The notes under the pieces: model-generated
Database searches by the model: none
The model's input: the letters and a program-made list of their open reading frames with translations, nothing else
What the model was told of the DNA's origin: nothing
Shown here: positions 57,928 through 64,000 of the stretch, one piece after another
Layout: every line of letters begins with the position of its first letter
How positions within the stretch are numbered: the first letter of the stretch is position 1
Assembly (NCBI RefSeq): GCF_900108185.1
Contig: NZ_FNVA01000005.1
Span: 186,001 to 250,000 of the forward strand
Source: Bryocella elongata
GTDB lineage: Bacteria > Acidobacteriota > Terriglobia > Terriglobales > Acidobacteriaceae
Direction: 5' to 3'
DNA length: 64,000 bases
Program-made: the position numbers and the translations under genes

Positions 57928-59289
57928 CTAGTTCGCGCCGGCGCTGGGAAGCAGCACGATCAGCTCCATCTCCGGCCGGAGGAAGTCCTGCGGCGCGTAG
58001 ACCGCGAAGTTTCTGGCGCGCTGGATCGACTCCCACACAGGACCGCTCTGCTCCATTGCAAAGTATTGATGGCCGACCTTCAGCGCGATTCCGCGCGGAG
58101 GGCGTTGCACATGCGAGAGCTTGAGGCCTGGAAGCGCCTGCCGTACGAGGTGCTCGACGTGCGTCGCGGAGCACACCTTCATCAGCTTCGGTACGCGATC
58201 GATGATGTCGGGCTCACGCATGTCCGCTGAGACCGCAAGATACAACCGCGTGTTGTGCAGGTACTCATCTTTGTCGATAGAGGTCGCGTAGATGGAGTCG
58301 CGCAGAAACTTGAGCTGCAGTGCAACGAAGTTGGTCGGCACCACAGTGTCGAGCAGGCTGCGGATGATCTCGTCGAGCCGTATGAAACCTGGACCAGGTT
58401 CCTCGTGCACGTAGACCGGGAAGTCGCGCGGCACGAGCGTGTTCGAGAACGTCGCCAGGGAGCCAGCCAGGTCTGCCATCTGGGTAAACAGCTGCGCCGG
58501 CGAAATACGTTCCGACTCCTGCAGGTGCCGGAAGCCGGGGAGATGCGTGTTCACGGTATAGAGCAGCCAGAACTCCGCAATATCGGAGCTGGAGAAGTCA
58601 GCCAGCCTCTGATTTTTCTGCCGGCGATTGCCCGACAATCTTGTGCTGCGTGCCACTAGAATCTCGACGAGTCCGCGGAGTATATTCTCCAGCAGATTAC
58701 TGGCGCGCACATTGATGAGCGTCGGAACGAAGCTGGGATCAAGAGCAAAGCTCCCCGTGTCCGAGCGGAGCACGCGCGCGCAGGGCATGACGACGAATCC
58801 GTCCTGCGGCTGACCCTCAGCGATGAGCTTTAGATTTTTCTGCGCGACCCGCACCGGCTTTTCGCGCATATCTCCGCTGTTCTCGTCTCGAAGCATCTGC
58901 TGCTGCGCGGAGAAGCGGGTACTGGGCCCAGGAGCCATCGCCACATTAACACCGCCCGGACGATACTCCGGTATCGCGAGATAGAACGTGCAGGACTTCT
59001 GGCCGGGCTCAAAGCATTTTGCCAAAGCACGACCGTCGGGAATAGGATCAGCGCCGGGAAATTCAAAGGGAAGCGAATCGCCAAATACACCGCTTGCTTC
59101 GGAGAGTGCGAGATTACCTTCGGAGAGCGCCTTGGCATCGACACGCAGCTGGGAGAAACCCCACGCATTTTCAATCAGAGAGTCGAGATAGAAACGCACC
59201 GATTCTTCAACAAATCGCTCCTGGGCCTGCAGGTGCTGCGGCGAGAGAAACGTTCCTTTTGACCAGACGACGGGCTGTAACTGTCGCAT
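57928..59289 (-). CDS. TssK paralogue, copy 2
   Basis: 453 residues. The TssK signature is clear at both ends (VVWSKGTFLSPQHLQAQERF; LMKVCSATHVEHLVRQALPGLKLSHVQRPPRGI), but the sequence is well diverged from copy 1, for example in the shell domain around residues 60-130. It is a single-gene transcript converging on the repeat protein and divergent from tssB. It could form mixed or alternative baseplates, or bind a different membrane partner. Confidence 0.9.
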   Translation of the reverse strand: MRQLQPVVWSKGTFLSPQHLQAQERFVEESVRFYLDSLIENAWGFSQLRVDAKALSEGNLALSEASGVFGDSLPFEFPGADPIPDGRALAKCFEPGQKSCTFYLAIPEYRPGGVNVAMAPGPSTRFSAQQQMLRDENSGDMREKPVRVAQKNLKLIAEGQPQDGFVVMPCARVLRSDTGSFALDPSFVPTLINVRASNLLENILRGLVEILVARSTRLSGNRRQKNQRLADFSSSDIAEFWLLYTVNTHLPGFRHLQESERISPAQLFTQMADLAGSLATFSNTLVPRDFPVYVHEEPGPGFIRLDEIIRSLLDTVVPTNFVALQLKFLRDSIYATSIDKDEYLHNTRLYLAVSADMREPDIIDRVPKLMKVCSATHVEHLVRQALPGLKLSHVQRPPRGIALKVGHQYFAMEQSGPVWESIQRARNFAVYAPQDFLRPEMELIVLLPSAGAN

Positions 59290-59624
59290 TAAGCTTCGGC
59301 TCCGTGAAGGCAGGACTGGCGGATGCCAGGGAATTCAGCAGGTGGGCCCAATGTACAACACTGCGCGCACCGGGAGGGAGAAGTTCAGTGCGGAAAGACT
59401 TGACGCCATCTCTATTTTGCAGCGAGGATCTCTCCGCGGGTATTTCGCAGGACGCGATGGTCGGGCTACGTCAGTGAAGCTGAACTGTGCCACCAGCAAT
59501 TGCTACATTTATTTCTCTTTACATGTACGAAATCCTGTGTTTCCTTGAGTAAGTATTTTTCCCGCACGTCTATGGCGCGAAGACTTTTGTCTCGTGCTGC
59601 CTCTCAACTCCTCCAGGGGGAAGT
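59290..59624. other. 335-bp divergent promoter region tssK2/tssB
   Basis: No gene is supported. The 59500-59570 part is AT-rich compared with the rest of the window and probably carries the tssB promoter. A GGGGGAAG ribosome site precedes tssB. Confidence 0.5.
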
Positions 59625-60143
59625 ATGGCCAACACGCAGCATAAGCTGGACCGGGTGCGTTCACCTCGCGTTCAAATTACCTACGACGTAGAAGTGGGCT
59701 CCGCCATCGAGATGAAGGAATTGCCCTTCGTGATGGGAGTTCTCGGTGATCTGACAGGACAGCCGGAGAAGCCTCTGGCTGCATTGAAGGATCGTAAGTT
59801 CGTCGAGATCAATCCCGACAACTTTGACCAGGTGTTGAAGGGCATGCAGCCTCATCTGGCGTACTCGGTGGCGAACAAACTCAGCGATGATCCGAACGCT
59901 GGCCAGGTTAAGGTCGATCTGCGTTTCGAGAGCATGGAAGACTTCTCTCCGGAGAACGTGGCGAAGCAGGTGAAGCCGCTGAAGGATCTTCTGGATCTCC
60001 GCACGCGCCTCTCGGATCTGCGCGGTTCGCTGCAGGGCAACGACAAGCTCGACGAGATGTTGTTCGACGCCGTCTCCAACACGGAGTCCCGCAACAAGCT
60101 GCGGTCTGAACTTGGAACCACAGGGGAGGATGGCAATGAGTAA
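59625..60143 (+). CDS. tssB: Type VI secretion sheath small subunit TssB (VipA)
   Basis: 172 residues, standard length. VQITYDVEVGSAIEMKELPFVMGVLGDLTG, FVEINPDNFDQVLKGMQP and MEDFSPENVAKQVKPLKDLLDLR are the TssB hallmarks. Its end overlaps the tssC start (ATGAGTAA). Forms the contractile sheath with TssC. Confidence 0.97.
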   Translation: MANTQHKLDRVRSPRVQITYDVEVGSAIEMKELPFVMGVLGDLTGQPEKPLAALKDRKFVEINPDNFDQVLKGMQPHLAYSVANKLSDDPNAGQVKVDLRFESMEDFSPENVAKQVKPLKDLLDLRTRLSDLRGSLQGNDKLDEMLFDAVSNTESRNKLRSELGTTGEDGNE

Positions 60144-61632
60144 TACAGCCAGCCCGGCAGCTGCCGCCGCAGTAGCCGCCGAACAGACACAAGAGTCGTC
60201 GACCTCGCTGCTTGATTCGATCGTCGCGACGGGCCGCTTTGATCGCGACACTGCATCGCTGGAGCGTGGCAAGAATCTGGTCAAGGAGTTCGTGGCCCAG
60301 GTTCTCGATGGCCACATGTCCCTGTCCAAGGATGCCGAAGTCTCCATCACGGCGCGCATTGCTCAGATCGATCGGCTGATTTCCCTGCAGCTGAACGAGG
60401 TCATTCATCACCCTGCCTTCCAGAAGCTGGAAGGAACGTGGCGTGGCATCAAGTACCTGATGGACCAGAGCGAAACCAGCGACATGTTGAAGATCAAGGT
60501 CCTCAACGTTTCGAAGAAGGAGCTTCTGCGCGACCTGCAGAAGGCGTCGGAGTTCGACCAGAGCGCTCTGTTCAAAAAGGCTTACGAGGAAGAGTTCGGC
60601 GTGTTCGGTGGAGCTCCGTTCGCGGCGCTGGTCGGAGACTACGAGTTTGGACGCGGCCCGGAAGATATCGAGCTGCTGGAGAAGGTTGCCCAGGTTGCCT
60701 CTGCGGCGCATGCGCCATTCCTCTCGGCTGCTTCGGCGGAGATGATGAACCTGGCGGACTACACCCAGCTGGGTGCGCCTCGCGATATGAGCAAGGTCTT
60801 CGACAGCACAGAGTATGCGAAGTGGAAGAGCTTCCGGAATTCGGATGACTCGCGTTACGTGGCTCTTACTCTCCCTCACGTGCTCATGCGTGATCCGTAC
60901 GGCAAGGCGACGCGTCCCGTGGAAGCTTTCGACTTCGAAGAAGACGTCGACGGCCGCGATCACTCCAAGTACCTGTGGGGAAATGCTGCCTATGCTCTCG
61001 GCGCGAAGTTGACCACCTCCTTCGCCAAGTCCGGATGGTGCTCTTCCATTCGTGGCGTGGAAGGTGGCGGTCTGGTTGAGGGTCTTACGGCCCACAACTT
61101 CAAGACCGATGACGGTGACATTGCCCTCAAATGCCCGACGGAGGTTTCGATCACCGACCGGCGCGAGAAGGAACTTGCCGACCAGGGCTTTGTTCCTCTG
61201 GTGCATTGCAAGGGCACGGACTACGCTGCATTCTTCAGCGTGCAGACCGTGAACCGGCCCAAGGTCTACGACGACGACAAGGCCAATGCCAATGCAAAGC
61301 TGTCGGCGCAGTTGCCCTACATCCTGGCGATGAGCCGGTTTGCGCACTATCTCAAGGCGATGATGCGTGACAAGCTTGGCAGCGCGATGAGCCGCAGCCA
61401 GGCTGAGGATTACCTGAACACCTGGGTCCGGCAGTATGTGCTGGCCGACGACAATGCGTCGCAGTCCGCGAAGGCGGAGCGTCCGTTGCGCGAGGCTCGC
61501 ATCGAGGTCATGGAGGTGCCCGGCAACGCCGGTGCCCTGCGTGCTGTGGCCTTCATGCGTCCGCACTTCCAGCTGGATGAACTCACCGTTTCTCTCCGCC
61601 TGGTTGCGGAGCTTCCGGCCCCGGCGAAGTAA
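60136..61632 (+). CDS. tssC: Type VI secretion sheath large subunit TssC (VipB)
   Basis: 498 residues from ATG 60136 (GGAGG upstream, overlapping tssB). Conserved blocks: DRLISLQLNEVIHHPAFQKLEGTWRGIKYLM, FGAPFAALVGDYEFG-like (VFGGAPFAALVGDYEFG), FRNSDDSRYVALTLPHVLMRDPYG, FAHYLKAMMRDKLGSAMSR, and the C-terminal FQLDELTVSLRLVAELP. Complete. Confidence 0.97.
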   Translation: MSNTASPAAAAAVAAEQTQESSTSLLDSIVATGRFDRDTASLERGKNLVKEFVAQVLDGHMSLSKDAEVSITARIAQIDRLISLQLNEVIHHPAFQKLEGTWRGIKYLMDQSETSDMLKIKVLNVSKKELLRDLQKASEFDQSALFKKAYEEEFGVFGGAPFAALVGDYEFGRGPEDIELLEKVAQVASAAHAPFLSAASAEMMNLADYTQLGAPRDMSKVFDSTEYAKWKSFRNSDDSRYVALTLPHVLMRDPYGKATRPVEAFDFEEDVDGRDHSKYLWGNAAYALGAKLTTSFAKSGWCSSIRGVEGGGLVEGLTAHNFKTDDGDIALKCPTEVSITDRREKELADQGFVPLVHCKGTDYAAFFSVQTVNRPKVYDDDKANANAKLSAQLPYILAMSRFAHYLKAMMRDKLGSAMSRSQAEDYLNTWVRQYVLADDNASQSAKAERPLREARIEVMEVPGNAGALRAVAFMRPHFQLDELTVSLRLVAELPAPAK

Positions 61633-61708
61633 GTCACGGGTCGGGCCAAGGGAAGCGAAACTCATAACGTGAACCCTGCCCATGCGCAGGCGAAAAAGGA
61701 GATGCATC

Positions 61709-62185
61709 ATGGCGGTAGATTTCTTCCTCAAACTGGATGGAATTGATGGCGAGTCGGCGGACGATAAGCACCCGAAAGAGATCACGGTCATGTCCTTTAG
61801 CTGGGGCGGATCGCAGGTGACTTCCGTTTCCGGCTCGGGCGGTTCGGGTGCGGGTAAAGTGAGCCTGGCTGACCTCAGCATCATGAAGAACTATGACGCG
61901 GCGAGCACCCCGCTGTTCAAGGCGATGTGTCTGGGCACGCATATCAAGACTGGCGTGTTGACCGCGGTCAAGTCCGGCGCCAACGGAGCTCCCTTCCTCC
62001 AGGTAAATCTGGGCGAGTTGTTTGTCACCAGCATTCAGATCAGCGGCTCCAGCGAAATCCCGATGGAATCGGTCTCCTTCAGCTACAACACGATCAAGAT
62101 GCAGTACTGGCAGCAGGACGAGACGGGCAAGCTCGCGGCTAAGTCGCCGGTGACTTACGATCTGAAGGCGAACAAGGTCAGCTAA
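61709..62185 (+). CDS. hcp: Hcp family T6SS tube protein
   Basis: 158 residues from ATG 61709 with GGAG eight bases upstream. VDFFLKLDGIDGESADDKHPKEITVMSFSWG, the HIKTGVLT-type strand and VTSIQISGSSEIPMESVSFSYNTIKMQY are typical Hcp1-type signatures. Forms hexameric rings of the inner tube and is secreted. It sits in the sheath operon, so it is the structural Hcp. Confidence 0.96.
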   Translation: MAVDFFLKLDGIDGESADDKHPKEITVMSFSWGGSQVTSVSGSGGSGAGKVSLADLSIMKNYDAASTPLFKAMCLGTHIKTGVLTAVKSGANGAPFLQVNLGELFVTSIQISGSSEIPMESVSFSYNTIKMQYWQQDETGKLAAKSPVTYDLKANKVS

Positions 62186-62192
62186 GAGGTTC

Positions 62193-62957
62193 ATGACTCC
62201 ACAGGACCTTTACCGTGCTGGGGAGTTAGACCAGGCAATCAAGGCGCTTGGCGAAGAGCTGCGGTCCGCGCCGCTCGACGCCAAGCGCCGTACTTTCCTG
62301 TTCGAACTTCTGTGCTTTGCTGGCGAGTACGACCGCGCTGAGAAGCAACTGGCCGTGCTCGAAAGTCAAAACCCCAAGACGCAGATGGCTTACCTGGTGT
62401 ATCGGAGTGCGCTGCATGCGGAGCGCACGCGCCAGGAGATGTTCCAGACCGGTGTCCTGCCGGCGTCGGTCGCCAAGATCGCCGCCCAGGGTGGAACCTG
62501 GAACGATGAGCCATTTGAATCCTTGCAGGACGCCGATGCCCGTATTGGCGACCATCTGGAGGTGTTTATTGCGGGAAGCTACACCTGGATCCCGACGAGT
62601 TATGTGCGTCGACTCGAAATCGAGGCTCCCGTAGCGTTGCGCGACCTGATGTGGGCCCGTGCGCGCATCGAAGCAAGCCCTGAGTTTCGGCTTCAGGATC
62701 TTGGTGAAATTCTGCTGCCTGTGCTCGCTCCGCTGAGCTGGACCTCAAGTGATAACTCGGTACGCCTGGGACGGACGAGTGTATGGGAAGACCAGCCGGA
62801 TGGCAGTGAACGCCTCTTTGGGCAGAAGATGCTGCTGGTGGATGGAGAAGAGATTCCGATACTCGAGTTCCGCAGCCTGGTGTGGAATTCGCCCAAGGGG
62901 TCCGAGGACGAGTCGGAAGCAAATCCTGTAGGAGAGCCTGAAGATGCCGCTTCGTGA
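62193..62957 (+). CDS. tagJ: T6SS accessory protein TagJ (ImpE)
   Basis: 254 residues. The N-terminal LYRAGELDQAIKALGEELRSAPLDAKRRTFLFELLCFAGEYDRAEKQL is a TPR-like ImpE motif; ARIGDHLEVFIAGSYTWIPTSYVRRLEIEAP and LVDGEEIPILEFRSL follow. TagJ binds the N-terminal helix of some TssB proteins and affects sheath recycling by ClpV. It overlaps tssA by 14 bases. Confidence 0.9.
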   Translation: MTPQDLYRAGELDQAIKALGEELRSAPLDAKRRTFLFELLCFAGEYDRAEKQLAVLESQNPKTQMAYLVYRSALHAERTRQEMFQTGVLPASVAKIAAQGGTWNDEPFESLQDADARIGDHLEVFIAGSYTWIPTSYVRRLEIEAPVALRDLMWARARIEASPEFRLQDLGEILLPVLAPLSWTSSDNSVRLGRTSVWEDQPDGSERLFGQKMLLVDGEEIPILEFRSLVWNSPKGSEDESEANPVGEPEDAAS

Positions 62958-64000
62958 TGATCTGCTGACACCGATCTCAGCCGAGGCGCCATCGGGACCG
63001 AATCTCCAGTACGACAAGCTCTTCGACCAGATCAAGGAAGCCCGGCAGGAGGATGATGAGTCCCTTGCTGCCGGCGTCTGGGGCAGAGCGCCGAAGAAGG
63101 CAGACCGCAACCTTGTCATCAAGCTTGCGGGCGAAGCGCTTGCGACCAAGACGAAGGATATCCGTCTCGCGGGCTGGTACCTGGAATCTCTCCTGCGGAA
63201 GGAGGGCTTCCCTATCCTTCAGCCCGGCCTTACGCTCCTGCGCGAACTCCAGCAGACGTTCTGGGACACAGTCCATCCGCAGCTGGATGAAGACGATCAG
63301 AGCCCCGATCTTCGTGTCGGCGCGCTGGAGAGTTCAGCGAACCTGATCGCGTTGTCGATGCGCCAGATCCCGGTGGCACGGGGATTCAACTGGCTTCAGT
63401 ACCAGGATGCGCGCACCATCGGTACGGAGGAGTCCGCGACTTCCGACGAGCGGCGGGAGATGCGCGAAGACGCTATCGCGCGTGGCCGTCCCACCGAAGA
63501 AGATCTGATCAAAGCCATCGAGCTGACCCCGAAGGCGTTCTATAAGGACACGGAGGCTTTGCTGGCCACGGCTCTGGAGGAGCTCGACCAGCTGGATATC
63601 TTCCACGAAGAGAAGTATCCCGTGGAGCAGCCTTCGTTTGGAAAGCTGAAGGCGGCGATTGAAGATGTGAAGCGCGTGATCGGGTCGTCGCTGGCTGAAA
63701 AGCGCAAGACCGATCCCGATCCGACGGACGCTCCAGTGGTGGAAGAGGAGGTTCTCGAGGACGTCGATCCCTGGGCGAACTTCGATTCGACCTCGTCCGG
63801 TGCGGCTGGCGGGGAGGAAACCGCACAGGTCGCGCAGGGAGCGCCTGCTGCAAGAGGGCCACGAGGTGGCGGAATCTCCGTCACGGACCAGCAGAGCGCC
63901 TATGCGGCGGTACTGGCGGCTGCAGAGTTCCTGCGCAACGAAGATAACTATTCGCCCATCCCCTACCTGCTCTGTTCTTCGCTTCGCCTGGGCGAGACGC
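62944..64000 (+). CDS. tssA: Type VI secretion protein TssA (ImpA), partial
   Basis: At least 352 residues; the gene runs off the right edge. The N-terminal ImpA_N domain is clear: PISAEAPSGPNLQYDKLFDQIKEARQEDD, AGWYLESLLRKEGFPILQPGLTLLRELQQTFWDTVHPQLDEDD. An acidic linker (VVEEEVLEDVDPWANFD) leads into the C-terminal domain. Caps the growing tail tube and sheath. Confidence 0.94.
   Translation, partial: MPLRDDLLTPISAEAPSGPNLQYDKLFDQIKEARQEDDESLAAGVWGRAPKKADRNLVIKLAGEALATKTKDIRLAGWYLESLLRKEGFPILQPGLTLLRELQQTFWDTVHPQLDEDDQSPDLRVGALESSANLIALSMRQIPVARGFNWLQYQDARTIGTEESATSDERREMREDAIARGRPTEEDLIKAIELTPKAFYKDTEALLATALEELDQLDIFHEEKYPVEQPSFGKLKAAIEDVKRVIGSSLAEKRKTDPDPTDAPVVEEEVLEDVDPWANFDSTSSGAAGGEETAQVAQGAPAARGPRGGGISVTDQQSAYAAVLAAAEFLRNEDNYSPIPYLLCSSLRLGET

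Noticed and set aside
59476-59492. A TGGCAC-like element on the minus strand ahead of tssK2, considered as a sigma-54 promoter
   Set aside because: The expected TTGCA half-site at the right spacing is absent (AGCTT instead), so a sigma-54 promoter is not supported.

Overview
The window looks like a chromosomal segment from a GC-rich member of the Acidobacteriota, class Terriglobia (Granulicella, Terriglobus or Edaphobacter-like). The assignment rests on family content rather than any rRNA. There are two large Oar-type TonB-dependent receptors with N-terminal carboxypeptidase-like domains, a VWFA-related protein of the acidobacterial type, a PEP-CTERM protein, and many membrane glycosyltransferases of the GT-C fold. 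No rRNA, tRNA, CRISPR array or insertion sequence was recognised.

Layout. Positions 1-9.6 kb hold the N-terminal part of an Oar receptor (minus strand), a short RodZ-like HTH membrane protein, and then a plus-strand surface-glycan block. That block contains an O-antigen-polymerase-like protein, an orphan FtsX/MacB-type permease and three multi-pass GT-C-like glycosyltransferases. From 9.7 to 16.1 kb come a second Oar receptor, preceded by a 26-codon ORF with a near-perfect Shine-Dalgarno site, and the translation genes rplM-rpsI and rpsB-tsf with several strong intergenic hairpins. From 16.1 to 18.2 kb is a lower-GC insertion with an unrecognised 464-residue protein. From 18.2 to 34.5 kb are mixed single genes and short operons: PEP-CTERM protein, MFS exporter, GT87-like protein, RtcB RNA ligase with a structured leader, YHYH lipoprotein, VWFA protein, GlsB-like protein, a three-gene sugar-metabolism operon, a histidine kinase with an ethylene-receptor-like membrane sensor, dienelactone hydrolase, DUF4870 and AIM24 proteins.

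From 34.7 to 48.7 kb there is a low-GC proteasome-fold (Ntn) hydrolase candidate, a long bifunctional RelA/SpoT protein, a secreted alpha/beta hydrolase and a secreted GH42 beta-galactosidase. These sit downstream of a periplasmic-propeller diguanylate cyclase. Divergent from the cyclase is a one-piece pyruvate:ferredoxin oxidoreductase (NifJ).

From 48.7 kb to the end is a type VI secretion locus built in three divergent blocks. The first is PP2C phosphatase / tssM / tssL / tssK1 (minus). The second is a 724-residue proline/alanine-rich tail-anchored protein (plus) facing a second tssK (minus). The third is tssB-tssC-hcp-tagJ-tssA (plus, running off the end). The most novel element is the tail-anchored protein. 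It carries about ten copies of a short F-T-Q-L-L motif separated by disordered linkers, flanked by two divergent TssK paralogues and near a Ser/Thr phosphatase. I read it as a candidate multivalent scaffold or phospho-switch for this secretion system. Baseplate genes tssE/F/G, clpV and vgrG are not in the window and would be expected downstream.
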